Source: Microvirga rosea (GTDB lineage: Bacteria; Pseudomonadota; Alphaproteobacteria; Rhizobiales; Beijerinckiaceae). From it: 64,000 bases of DNA. Position 1 is the stretch's first letter, and the number at the start of each line of letters is the position of its first letter. Below are positions 1 to 7,536 of this stretch, piece by piece. A program made the translations under genes and the position numbers. Under the pieces are notes generated by a model. The model saw only the letters and a program-made list of their open reading frames with translations. It was not told where the DNA came from and did no database searches. The DNA is taken from NCBI RefSeq assembly GCF_020595095.1, contig NZ_JAJDOP010000002.1, positions 310,001 to 374,000 of the forward strand. Direction: 5' to 3'.

Positions 1-2
1 TC

Positions 3-353
3 TCGGAGCGGGCCAACAACTCAGCCCGGACCTTGCGCCAGACGCAGCTGCTCGCCGTGGGCAGCGTGCAGGTGGCCAACCGCGTCATCATCGCCACCGA
101 CCGCACCCGTCTCGCCGAAACCGCCGGGGCCGGCGCATGCCGGGGCGATTCCGGCGGACCGGTTCTGACGGAGGCGCGGGGATCCTTTCACCTCTCCGGC
201 ATCATCAGCTGGTCGAGCGGAGCCCTGCGGACCAACGGCCCCAGCGCCTGCGGCGGACTGACGGCCGTCACATCCCTTTCCGATCACCTGACCTGGGTCC
301 GGCAGGCGATGGGAAGCCTCAACGCCGTGCAGGGCACCTGGACACGGCGCTAA
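3..353 (+). CDS. Trypsin-like serine protease, C-terminal part (cut by window start)
   Basis: The reading frame is open from the left edge and stops at 351-353, so the N-terminus lies outside the window. The visible 116 residues contain CRGDSGGPV, the active-site serine motif of S1 (chymotrypsin-fold) proteases, followed by a GIISWSSG strand and a cysteine positioned like the last S1 disulfide. The His and Asp of the catalytic triad must lie upstream and cannot be checked. Such proteins are usually secreted. The gene converges on the GTA capsid gene with only 13 bp between the stop codons and occupies the place where GTA head-tail genes would be expected. Family call is firm, substrate unknown. 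Confidence 0.85.
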   Translation, partial: SERANNSARTLRQTQLLAVGSVQVANRVIIATDRTRLAETAGAGACRGDSGGPVLTEARGSFHLSGIISWSSGALRTNGPSACGGLTAVTSLSDHLTWVRQAMGSLNAVQGTWTRR

Positions 354-366
354 CGGCCCGCAGGCC

Positions 367-1602
367 TCAGGCCGCGAATTTCAGGAGCTTGATCGCGGCG
401 TAATCCTGCACGCCGCCGCCCACCCGCTTCGTGGTGTAGAACAGCACGTAGGGCTTGGCCGAATAGGGATCGCGCAGAACGCGGACGCCCGCCCGGTCGA
501 CCACGAGATACCCGCGCTTGAAGTCGCCGAACGCCACCGCGCAGGCGTTCGCGGCGATATCCGGCATGTCCTCCGCCTCGACCACCGGGAAGCCCATCAG
601 GGTCGCGGCCTGTCCAAGGCTCGCGGGCGGGGCCCAGAGATACTGGCCGTTGTCGTCCTTGAAGCGGCGGATCGCGCTTTGCGTCTTCCGGTTCATGACG
701 AAGGACGCATTCTGGCGGTAGCCGGCCTTCAGGGCGTAGATCAGATTCACCAGAACATCGGACGGGTTCGCGGCGGGAAAATCGGGCCCGCCGGTGTGAA
801 CGGTGCCGAGGCGGCCCCATTCCCAGATCTCGTCCTCGACGGTCTCCGACGCGAGGAAGCCCTTCGGCTTGTTCACGCCGTCACCATGGACGAAGGCCGC
901 GCCTTCCTGCTCGGCGAAGGCGGCCTCGACCTCCTCGGCGATCCAGCTGTCGATATCGACGACCGCGTCGTCGAGGAGCGTCTGCGTCGCCGCCGGCATG
1001 GCGTAAAGCTCCATGGCCGGAAAGCTCATCTCGGAGAGGGTCGGCGCGGCGGTCTGCGGCCTGGGGGCGGTTTCGCCGACCCAGCCGGATGCCGGACCCG
1101 TCGCCGAAAAGGCGCGCTTGTACTGCCCGCCCGAAATCACCTTGACGGACGAGATCGCCCGGATCGGCGACACGCTCGCCAGGCGGCGCAGGACCTCGCG
1201 CTCGACCGTATCGGGCACGAGATAGCCGCCATCGGGGCCGCTGCTGACCGACAGGGCCTTCTCCTCCAGCCGCTTGAGACCCGAGGCCTCGCCGGTGCGC
1301 ATGTAGGAGTGGAACGCCTGCTTATGCTCCGACAGAACCGGGTCCGGCCGATGGTCCGCATGGCCGCCGAGCGGCGCGCGGGCACGGTCGAGGGAGAGCC
1401 GGTCGATCCGCCGTTTCGTGTCGTCGAGGGCTTGGTCGATGCGCAGGAGCTTCTCGTCGGTGACCACGTCGCTCGTCAGCCGCGTCTCGATCTGGCCGAG
1501 GCGGGTGTCGTTCGTTTCCTTGAAGGCCTCGAAAGCCCGGGCGAAATCCTCGAAAGCGGAGGACACGTCATCGGACATGGATTTGGTTTGGGTCAACGTC
1601 AT
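367..1602 (-). CDS. GTA/HK97-family major capsid protein
   Basis: The 411-residue product has the layout of HK97-fold capsid proteins: an N-terminal helical scaffold segment (residues 10-70, with FEAFKETNDTRL as in RcGTA g5 capsids), a linker where the prohead protease would cut, then the beta-rich coat domain from about residue 110 (ALSVSSGPDGGYLVPD, typical of the mature N-terminus). The start chosen gives MTLTQTKSMSDD, resembling the RcGTA capsid start. An ATG one codon upstream (1605) and one at 1578 are alternatives. No Shine-Dalgarno is evident. An intrinsic terminator on the same strand lies about 30 nt upstream, so expression may need readthrough. It is the last head gene of the cluster in this window. 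Confidence 0.93.
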   Translation of the reverse strand: MTLTQTKSMSDDVSSAFEDFARAFEAFKETNDTRLGQIETRLTSDVVTDEKLLRIDQALDDTKRRIDRLSLDRARAPLGGHADHRPDPVLSEHKQAFHSYMRTGEASGLKRLEEKALSVSSGPDGGYLVPDTVEREVLRRLASVSPIRAISSVKVISGGQYKRAFSATGPASGWVGETAPRPQTAAPTLSEMSFPAMELYAMPAATQTLLDDAVVDIDSWIAEEVEAAFAEQEGAAFVHGDGVNKPKGFLASETVEDEIWEWGRLGTVHTGGPDFPAANPSDVLVNLIYALKAGYRQNASFVMNRKTQSAIRRFKDDNGQYLWAPPASLGQAATLMGFPVVEAEDMPDIAANACAVAFGDFKRGYLVVDRAGVRVLRDPYSAKPYVLFYTTKRVGGGVQDYAAIKLLKFAA

Positions 1603-1631
1603 CATCAAAAAAATCACTGAAATGAAGGACA

Positions 1632-1661
1632 AAGAAAAAGCCCGCCTCGAGGGGCGGGCTT
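1632..1661 (-). terminator. Intrinsic terminator just upstream of capsid gene
   Basis: A 9-bp GC-rich stem (1638-1646 with 1653-1661) is followed on the minus strand by a TTTTTCTTT run. It ends the transcript of the small lipoprotein gene (1685-1882) and stands about 30 nt before the capsid start codon. Confidence 0.85.
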
Positions 1662-1684
1662 GATGGAAAGCGAGGGCCGTCGAC

Positions 1685-1882
1685 TCAACGGGTCGCGCGG
1701 CGGACCTGCCGGGTTACCGTCGGAGCCGTGGCGGCGCCGACCGCCCCGCCCGCGACCGCCCCCACAGGACCGGCGACAGCCCCGACACCGGCGCCGACCG
1801 CCGCGCCGCCGACCCGTTGTTCCGTGGTATTGCAACCGGCGACCGCGAGAGCGACAAAGGCCGCAAAAGCAAGCATCTTCAT
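1685..1882 (-). CDS. Small glycine-zipper lipoprotein
   Basis: The 65-residue product begins with a lysine-containing signal peptide ending in a lipobox (VAGC, lipidated Cys17). A Gly/Ala/Val-rich stretch with GxxxG-type spacing follows (VGGAAVGAGVGAVAGPVG), as in small outer-membrane lipoproteins with glycine-zipper segments. A strong GGGAGG Shine-Dalgarno lies 6-7 nt before the ATG. The gene sits between the prohead protease and capsid genes of the GTA cluster but has no known GTA role. It carries its own terminator, so it looks like an inserted cargo gene. Residues 45-65 are Thr/Arg-rich and not recognised. Confidence 0.8.
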   Translation of the reverse strand: MKMLAFAAFVALAVAGCNTTEQRVGGAAVGAGVGAVAGPVGAVAGGAVGAATAPTVTRQVRRATR

Positions 1883-1987
1883 GACAAACCTCCCGATGGA
1901 GCGGATGCAGGACCTTCCCGGTGAAGGGCGACCCGCAGCCTCCGCTCTTCCGCGGGCTCATGTGTAACGCCGTGCTCCGGTTGCGGT

Positions 1988-2524
1988 TCAGGAAAATAAT
2001 CGAGATGCGGTGCTGCGGATGCGGTCCGCGAGATCCTCCCTTGCTTGCTTGACCCGATCCACCCGCGCTCCCGGCAGCATCGGGAAGGTGACGACCGAGA
2101 TCTCCCACAGATCCAGCTTCTCCAGGCGGCGAAGGCCGGTCGGCCGTTCGGCGCGGGCGCGCTCGACGCGAAAGCCGATGGACAGACCGTCCACGGCCCC
2201 TTCGCTGAGCAGGGCATGAATTTCCCTCGCCCGCTCGACCGCGAGATTGAGCTTGCCGCACACCTTGAGACCGCGCCGATCCTCGGCGATGGACAGCCAG
2301 CGCCCGATCGGCTCGGATGGATCGTGCTGCCAGAGCAGGCGGATGTCGTTCACGCCGCGCTTCTTGAGGCTGTCGGCGAAAGCGCCCGGCATGACCACGT
2401 CCTTGCCGAGATCCGCGATGCCGAAGAGGCTGGCGTATCCCTCGAAGACACCTTCCCGATCAATGCTGTGCAGAGGCTCGGACAACAGTTTCATTTCCTG
2501 TGTGATGGGCATGCCGCAGCGCAT
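1988..2524 (-). CDS. GTA/HK97-family prohead protease
   Basis: This 178-residue protein matches the U35 (HK97 gp4-like) prohead protease family. It has the YASLFGIADLGKDVVMPGAF opening, WQHDPSEPIGRW with the catalytic-type His, and DGLSIGFRV with the catalytic-type Ser. In the family it cleaves the capsid scaffold segment during head maturation, and its presumed substrate is encoded by the capsid gene downstream. The first ATG (2524) overlaps the TGA of the upstream 54-codon gene (ATGA), indicating translational coupling. ATG codons at 2512 and 2494 are alternatives. Length is normal for the family. Confidence 0.92.
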   Translation of the reverse strand: MRCGMPITQEMKLLSEPLHSIDREGVFEGYASLFGIADLGKDVVMPGAFADSLKKRGVNDIRLLWQHDPSEPIGRWLSIAEDRRGLKVCGKLNLAVERAREIHALLSEGAVDGLSIGFRVERARAERPTGLRRLEKLDLWEISVVTFPMLPGARVDRVKQAREDLADRIRSTASRLFS

Positions 2525-2688
2525 CAGCGCGCTCCCTGGCGGAGAGACTTGGGCGCGAGCTTCAAAGACTTGGCATCGAGCCGTTCGAGCTGACGCACGA
2601 AATCGCGGAACACGAGCGCCGCGGCGCGCCCTTGGGGCTGGCGCGCAACCTTCTTCTGGTGCGCGGAACGCGCGGTGGAGCGGATCAT
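2524..2688 (-). CDS. Small basic protein in GTA head cluster
   Basis: A 54-residue, strongly basic protein (13 Arg or Lys in the first 40 residues) with a predicted helix around VFRDFVRQLERLDAKSL. A GGGAG Shine-Dalgarno lies 8 nt upstream of the ATG. The start overlaps the stop of the preceding gene and the stop overlaps the start of the protease gene, both as ATGA, so three genes are translationally coupled. The coupling supports a real gene with a role tied to head assembly. No family recognised. Confidence 0.7.
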   Translation of the reverse strand: MIRSTARSAHQKKVARQPQGRAAALVFRDFVRQLERLDAKSLKLAPKSLRQGAR

Positions 2689-2885
2689 GAAAGATCTCCC
2701 GAGTGACGGCGGTTGAAGAGGGACAGCTCGCGCACGAACTCGTCGAACCGTCGGTTGGCCGCGAACAGATCGCGGAGAGTCATGGCAAGCAGGGTGGAGG
2801 CCCCGCTCGCCCAGACGAACAGGGCGAGATGGGCGAGGTCGCCGCGGCCGATGATCGCCTCGGTGACCTTGTCGATTGTGTTCAT
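2685..2885 (-). CDS. Small GTA head-cluster protein (g3.5-like position)
   Basis: The 66-residue product has a hydrophobic central segment (LAHLALFVWASGASTLLAMTL) flanked by charged helices, compatible with one membrane-like or packed helix. Its position between portal and prohead protease corresponds to orfg3.5 of RcGTA, a small head-formation protein. Homology to that family is inferred from position, size and helix pattern only. The ATG lies in GAACAAAACATGAAC, a perfect GTTC-N7-GTTC site in the other orientation, with AGGA as Shine-Dalgarno. The stop overlaps the next start (ATGA). It is the first gene of a coupled trio ending with the protease. Confidence 0.75.
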   Translation of the reverse strand: MNTIDKVTEAIIGRGDLAHLALFVWASGASTLLAMTLRDLFAANRRFDEFVRELSLFNRRHSGDLS

Positions 2886-2894
2886 GTTTTGTTC
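2880..2894 (-). promoter_or_regulatory. LexA-type SOS box overlapping a GTA gene start
   Basis: GTTC-ATGTTTT-GTTC read on the plus strand is a perfect match to the alphaproteobacterial LexA consensus GTTC-N7-GTTC. It overlaps the start codon at 2883-2885 and the Shine-Dalgarno, so bound repressor would block initiation or elongation. No clear promoter was found just upstream. Confidence 0.65.
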
Positions 2895-3131
2895 CTGACA
2901 CAAAAATGGCCGCGGTCAGAAACGGGCTTTTGTGCGCAATGTGAAGCACGATCCTCCGCAGGCCCGGAGACACGAGGGCCATGCGCAAGGATGATCTCGG
3001 GCCGAAGCAACGGGCGGCCGTAAAGGGCGAACGCTCCCTTCATGCTCGCGCAGGAAGGTGGTTGTCTGCCTGTTCGCGGCCGCGCGTCATCGGTGCCGCG
3101 CAGCGCGTGGACGATGTTCGAACAGCCGCCG

Positions 3132-3650
3132 TCAGGGTTCAAGCGCGCTCGCCAGTTCGCTCAGCTCGCCGATCGTGCTCATGTTGCGTGCCGTTACCTC
3201 CCGGGCGGCCGGAATCTTCAAGGTGGATTTCGCCATTCCGTCTCCGTAATGGACATAGATCTCGCGCTCTCCAAGACGGGCATCCTCGCCGTTCCATCCG
3301 GTCATTTCCTCGATCGCCGATGAGGTTGGCGGGTCGTTCAGGAAGATTGCCACCGTCCGGTTGGGCGCGGCATCCGGGAACGGATTGCCAGCGAGTACGG
3401 CGCGCATTCCGGCGGCCGTGCGCACCGCCACGCCGATCCGCTTTCCCCCATAGGCTTCCAAAGCGCTTTCGAGGATCGACCGAACCTGCGCTTCCGTCTG
3501 ATTGCTCGTAAACACCACATTGCCGCTAGCGATATAGGTCCGCACGCTCGCGAAACCGGCCGTCTCGCACATGGTTTTGAGGTCGCTCATGGGCAGCTTT
3601 CCGGTCCCGCCCACATTGACCGCGCGCAGGAGAGCGACAAAAGCGGGCAT
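3132..3650 (-). CDS. DUF1697 family protein
   Basis: The 172-residue product opens with MPAFVALLRAVNVGGTGKLPM, the hallmark of DUF1697, and contains the conserved TYIASGNVVF strand and a C-terminal AKSTLKIPA/TARNMSTIGEL block. Function is unknown; the family is a cytoplasmic two-domain alpha/beta fold. The start is set by GAGGAAA 4-5 nt before the ATG. It lies inside the GTA head cluster, on the same strand, between portal and the small head genes, and is not a known GTA component. About 230 bp separate it from the next GTA gene. Confidence 0.88.
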   Translation of the reverse strand: MPAFVALLRAVNVGGTGKLPMSDLKTMCETAGFASVRTYIASGNVVFTSNQTEAQVRSILESALEAYGGKRIGVAVRTAAGMRAVLAGNPFPDAAPNRTVAIFLNDPPTSSAIEEMTGWNGEDARLGEREIYVHYGDGMAKSTLKIPAAREVTARNMSTIGELSELASALEP

Positions 3651-3675
3651 GTGATTTCCTCTCGATGTTAGCGCA

Positions 3676-3702
3676 CGATCCCGGGAGCCATTCCCGGGAT
3701 CG
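3676..3702. repeat. Perfect 11-bp inverted repeat (hairpin)
   Basis: Arms 3676-3686 and 3692-3702 (CGATCCCGGGA and its complement) enclose a 5-nt loop between the unknown gene at 3811-4335 and the DUF1697 gene. No T-run follows on either strand, so it is a transcript-end hairpin or processing site, not a canonical terminator. Confidence 0.6.
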
Positions 3703-3810
3703 CCAGTCAAGACCCGTCGCCGGATACCATATGGCACCCGGCATTCCTGATCATATCTTCATCGCAACGATGCTATCGTTGTTGAAGGCGCTCGACGATG
3801 CACTGCCGCC

Positions 3811-4335
3811 TCAGTTCGGAAAGCGCATGGCTTGGAGCGACGTCTGCTGCGGAACGATCCAAAGATATTCGTTCTTCGCCACGGAATCCCCGGTGGCGTT
3901 TGCGGACGATGCCCAGACGACGAAGTTCAGGTACCAATCACCCTGCTGCGTGCTGGTGAATTCATGCATCGCCGTCTGATCGTGGTTGAGATACGGGTCC
4001 ATTACGCCATAGTTCGTCTGCGAGCCGTCATGCAGATCCCAGCCGCTTTGAGGGCTGATCGGCACGGAATTGGCCCAGTCGAACCAATGCCCTTGGGGGG
4101 TGCGGGTCAGGAGCAACTGCGACGCTGAGAAGCTGTTGAAGTGAAAGCCGTAATACGGGACCGAAGAATTCGCCAGGCAGCTGACGGTCGTCGCGCCATT
4201 GACGATGATCTTTTCGCCTGCCGTCACGCCTGACAGCTGAATGCTGGAGACGGTCGTGGCTCCAAGGGTGCCGTCGGGCTTGTTGAAGTAAATGCCGCCT
4301 GCACCGGTCCCGTCGACTTTGTAGAGGGTGGTCAT
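3811..4335 (-). CDS. Unrecognised beta-rich protein within GTA cluster
   Basis: A 174-residue protein starting MTTLYKVDGTGAGGIYF, with AAAGGA 7 nt before the ATG. It lacks a signal peptide and membrane segments and is rich in Ser, Thr, Gly, Asn, Trp and Tyr with alternating hydrophobic residues, suggesting a beta-sandwich. The C-terminal half has WDLHDGSQTNYG, DPYLNHDQT and GDWYLNFVVWASS. I do not recognise the family. GC content looks somewhat lower than in neighbouring genes. It lies directly after the portal gene, between two perfect inverted repeats (3676-3702 and 4411-4448). It could be cargo or a lineage-specific particle protein; nothing in the sequence decides. Confidence 0.75.
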   Translation of the reverse strand: MTTLYKVDGTGAGGIYFNKPDGTLGATTVSSIQLSGVTAGEKIIVNGATTVSCLANSSVPYYGFHFNSFSASQLLLTRTPQGHWFDWANSVPISPQSGWDLHDGSQTNYGVMDPYLNHDQTAMHEFTSTQQGDWYLNFVVWASSANATGDSVAKNEYLWIVPQQTSLQAMRFPN

Positions 4336-4410
4336 GATCGTCCTTTCTGGGGAAGTCGCATCGTGCAAGGGCGCACCTTGCAAAGGCGATGCGGATTGAA
4401 AGACAGATGA

Positions 4411-4448
4411 ATCGACCGACGCGGCTGATGAGCACCGCGTCGGTCGAT
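4411..4448. repeat. Perfect 14-bp inverted repeat at the portal stop codon
   Basis: Arms 4411-4424 and 4435-4448 are perfectly complementary with a 10-nt loop. The right arm touches the portal stop codon (4448-4450). No T-run follows on the minus strand, so it may be a weak terminator, an mRNA 3-prime-end stabiliser or an insertion scar. Confidence 0.65.
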
Positions 4449-5596
4449 CAACGGCTGCGCCCATACCCCACCGCCTCCCGCTTCTCGTCCTCGCGCAGGA
4501 AGTCGGCCGCGGAGATGCGGCGCCAGAGGCTTTCGCGCTCACTGGCCAGGGCTTCGATGGCGTCGAGATCGGGTTCGAGATGGAGCGTTTCGCCGAAAGC
4601 CGGCGCAAGCCATTGGGCGATGGCCTGCGCGGTGCGTTTCGCCAGCGGGATCACCGTCTGGCGATAGAAGGCGCGGTTGGCTTCCGCGTAATTGGCGTGC
4701 GTGTTGTCGCCCGGCAGGCCGAGCAGCAGGGGCGGCACGCCGAAAGCGAGCGCGATCTCGCGCGCCGCCGCGGCCTTCGCTTCGACGAAATCCATATCCT
4801 TCGGCGACAACGACAGGGGCTTCCAGTCGAGGCCGCCTTCCAGCAGCAGGGGACGGCCCGCATTGCCCGCCCCCTGGTAGTTCGCTTCCAGCTCCTCCTT
4901 GAGGCGGCCGAACTGCGCGTCGTTCAGCATCGCATTGCCGACGACGAGCGCGCCGGAGGGCCGCGCGGCGTTGTCGAGGAGCGCCTTGTTCCAGGCTCCC
5001 GCCGCATTGTGTATGTCGAGCGCCGTGGCGGCGGCCTCCATCGGCGACAGGCCATAATGATCGTCGGCCGGGTGGAACAGGGTGAGGTGAAGAACCGGCG
5101 ACACCGGATCCGAGCCCTGCGCGAAGCGGATCGTGCGCGCGCCCACCGCGTAATCGTAGGCGACCGGCCATCCGTCGGCGCCGGCAACCACGCGCATGCG
5201 GTCCGGCCGGAGGGCGTAAAGCTCCTGCGGCGCGGCATCGCCCACGGCCTCCACATAGGCGTTTCCCGAAACGAGAAGATGACCAAACACACCCTCGAGA
5301 AAGCGCTGCCCCCCTTCGCGCCCGTTGGGGCGGGCGAGCAGCGTGAGCAGAGGATGGTCCGTCACCTCCCTCCCCTCGGCCTTCAGAACGAGCGGCAGGG
5401 AGGCGGCCGCCTCGGACACCAGCCGGACCGAGCGGTGGACGATGGCGTTCTTCTGAAATCCCTCGCGGGCCAGGGCGGCGTAGTCCCGCGGGGTCCACAG
5501 CGCCTGTCCGGACACATAAAACGCCATCGAGGACGGGGCGCGCGAGGCTTTGGCATCGGGCGGGCCCCGAAACCAGCGGGTCAACATCGTCAACAT
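4448..5596 (-). CDS. GTA/HK97-family portal protein
   Basis: The 382-residue product matches HK97-type portal proteins, the dodecameric ring through which DNA enters the head. It has an N-terminal YASLAREGFQKNAIVHRSV-like block, LLARPNG, DHYGLSPMEAAATALDIHNAAGAWNKALLDNAARPSGAL, and LPGDNTHANYAEANRAFYRQTVIP near residue 300, all typical of the family and of RcGTA g3. Length is close to the usual 390-400. Start ATG at 5596 is preceded by CGGAGC. Between it and the terminase lies the oppositely oriented DoxX gene, so portal transcription either crosses that gene or has its own promoter. Confidence 0.94.
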   Translation of the reverse strand: MLTMLTRWFRGPPDAKASRAPSSMAFYVSGQALWTPRDYAALAREGFQKNAIVHRSVRLVSEAAASLPLVLKAEGREVTDHPLLTLLARPNGREGGQRFLEGVFGHLLVSGNAYVEAVGDAAPQELYALRPDRMRVVAGADGWPVAYDYAVGARTIRFAQGSDPVSPVLHLTLFHPADDHYGLSPMEAAATALDIHNAAGAWNKALLDNAARPSGALVVGNAMLNDAQFGRLKEELEANYQGAGNAGRPLLLEGGLDWKPLSLSPKDMDFVEAKAAAAREIALAFGVPPLLLGLPGDNTHANYAEANRAFYRQTVIPLAKRTAQAIAQWLAPAFGETLHLEPDLDAIEALASERESLWRRISAADFLREDEKREAVGYGRSR

Positions 5597-5740
5597 GAAA
5601 AGCTCCGGCCCGTTTGCAATCGGGCAAAGAATAATTTGCTAAGCGTCGATTGACGCTGCACATTCAAAGAGTCACCTGGGCATCAGGCCCGGATCGGGCC
5701 GTCGAAGTCGTCAAGAAGTTTCAGAGAAAGTCCAAGTGTC

Positions 5741-6130
5741 ATGCGCGATATGCTTCTGTTGATCGGCCGCATTCTTCTTGCGGCGATATTCGTGATTTCA
5801 GGCATCACCAAGTTCTATGCGCTGGGTGCCACGGCCGGATACATTGCGTCGAAGGGCTTGCCGGCGGCATGGCTCCTGGCGCCGGTGGCGGCGGTGGTCG
5901 AAGTCGCGCTCGGCCTTGCGGTCGTCGTCGGCTTCAAGACCCGCTGGGCCGCACTGGCCCTGGCGCTCTTCGCGCTCGTGACGATCCCGTTCTTCCACGA
6001 TTTCTGGAACATGGCGGACGAGGCACGGGCGAACAACCAGATCCAGGCCATGAAGAACATCGCCCTGGCGGGCGCTTTTCTCATCCTCGTGGCTTCCGGC
6101 GCGGGACGCCTGTCGGCGGACCGGGTGTAG
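5741..6130 (+). CDS. DoxX family membrane protein
   Basis: A 129-residue protein with four predicted membrane helices (about residues 5-23, 45-63, 70-87 and 103-121). It has the DoxX/SURF4-like pattern GRILLAAIFVISGITKFY at the start and FFHDFWNM between helices 3 and 4. DoxX-family proteins sit in the inner membrane and have been linked to redox and thiol stress. The gene is on the plus strand between the minus-strand terminase and portal genes, only 17 bp from the terminase stop, and interrupts the GTA head cluster. Start ATG at 5741 fits the first helix. Confidence 0.9.
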   Translation: MRDMLLLIGRILLAAIFVISGITKFYALGATAGYIASKGLPAAWLLAPVAAVVEVALGLAVVVGFKTRWAALALALFALVTIPFFHDFWNMADEARANNQIQAMKNIALAGAFLILVASGAGRLSADRV

Positions 6131-6147
6131 CGCTTGAAACGACGCCG

Positions 6148-7536
6148 CTAGAGAACGCGAATGCGCGGCTGCGCGGCCTCGCGCAGCATCAGCTCCGTCA
6201 GCGCCCATACGAGCGCGTCCATGCGGTCCGGGGAACGGCCTGAGCCGAGGCCGCCCGGACCGAAATCGCACAGCTCGTCCTCGAGATCGGGAAAAGCGCC
6301 CGCGTGGCGCACCCGGTCCTGCGCATAAAGCACCGACACGGGCTCCGCCCGCAGGTATTTCCCGCGTGTGGCGCGCACGCTTTTCACCGGCACGCCAGCG
6401 TCGATCTCGCGGATGACCTGCAAGGCCATCTCGCCGCCCTGATTGGTTTCGACGACCAGCGCGTCCGCCTGCAGGCGGCGATAAAGAGCGACGGCCCGCG
6501 CGCCCCATTGGGGCGGCGTCAGGCCGGATGCGCTGTCATCCGCCAGCACATAGGCCACGCCGCTCTCCGCGACGCCCGCCGCAACGATGCCGCACGCATC
6601 GGCGCGCCGGGACGACGATGCGGGCGGATCCACCGCCACCACGATCCGCGCCAGCGGCGGCGCATGCGCCACGCGGCACATCTCGAGGGTGTCCCGGTTC
6701 CAAAGAGCATCGGGCCTGTCCTCGATGATCTCGCCGTCGAGTTCCTGACGCCCGAGCCGCGTGCCCGCATAACGCCCGACCACCTGGTCGAGGAAAACGG
6801 GCGCCAGATGGGCCGCGTTGTCGACCGTCCGCGCCCGGGACACCGCCACGAGCGGATCCGCCAGGAGGCGCTTGAGCAACGGGATCGGCCGTGGCGTCGT
6901 GGTCACCACCTGACGGGGCCGCGCGCCCAGCCGCAACCCGAATTGCAGCATGTCCCACGTATCGTCCGCGTGGCGCCACTTCGCCAGCTCGTCGGCCCAT
7001 GCGGCCTCGAATTGCGGACCGCGCAGCGAATCCGGATCCTCGGCCGAGAATACCTGCGCGACCGCGCCGTTGGGCCATTCGAGACGGCGCAGCGAGGGTG
7101 ACCAGGCCGGGCGCTCGGAGCGCGCATGAACGGCCAGAATCCCCGCCGGTCCCTCGACCATCACGTTGCGCGCGTCCGCGAATGTTTCGCCGATCAGGGC
7201 GATGCGTCCGAGGGGCGCCGCCGAAAAATCCGGCTCGCCCAGCGCAATCCCCCGGATCCACTCGGCGCCGGTGCGGGTCTTTCCCGCGCCGCGCCCGCCG
7301 AGCATCAGCCAGGTCGTCCATGGATCGCGGGTGCGGCACACATCCGGCGGCCGCTGCGTCTCGTGACATCGGAGAGGCCAATGGCGAAGGGCGCGGGCAA
7401 AGTCGCCCTCAGACCAGGAGTCCGTCGCTTCCGCGAGCCTCCTCCTCCGCCACAATGCGCTCAAGGTGGCCAGCAAGCTCGTCTCGCAGTTCCTCGATGG
7501 TGCGGCTCGGGGCCGTTTCTGAATGTCCGGTGTCAT
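6148..7536 (-). CDS. GTA large terminase (DNA-packaging ATPase/nuclease)
   Basis: The 462-residue product is an RcGTA g2-type large terminase. Walker A GGRGAGKT is at residues 80-87, after the DPWTTWLML lead-in characteristic of this family, with a Walker B-like acidic pair (ADE) near 181-183. A motor coupling region and a C-terminal RNase H-like nuclease follow (VAVDPPASS near residue 300 and VETNQGGEMALQVI later). In the family it cuts and pumps DNA into preformed heads. The ATG at 7536 makes it overlap the small terminase gene by 128 nt; a later start such as the LLATL region (about residue 21) is possible, because family similarity begins there. Confidence 0.94.
   Translation of the reverse strand: MTPDIQKRPRAAPSRNCETSLLATLSALWRRRRLAEATDSWSEGDFARALRHWPLRCHETQRPPDVCRTRDPWTTWLMLGGRGAGKTRTGAEWIRGIALGEPDFSAAPLGRIALIGETFADARNVMVEGPAGILAVHARSERPAWSPSLRRLEWPNGAVAQVFSAEDPDSLRGPQFEAAWADELAKWRHADDTWDMLQFGLRLGARPRQVVTTTPRPIPLLKRLLADPLVAVSRARTVDNAAHLAPVFLDQVVGRYAGTRLGRQELDGEIIEDRPDALWNRDTLEMCRVAHAPPLARIVVAVDPPASSSRRADACGIVAAGVAESGVAYVLADDSASGLTPPQWGARAVALYRRLQADALVVETNQGGEMALQVIREIDAGVPVKSVRATRGKYLRAEPVSVLYAQDRVRHAGAFPDLEDELCDFGPGGLGSGRSPDRMDALVWALTELMLREAAQPRIRVL

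Noticed and set aside
1605-1632. Upstream TTG start for the capsid protein
   Set aside because: It would begin inside the terminator stem tail; the ATG at 1602 gives the family-like N-terminus.
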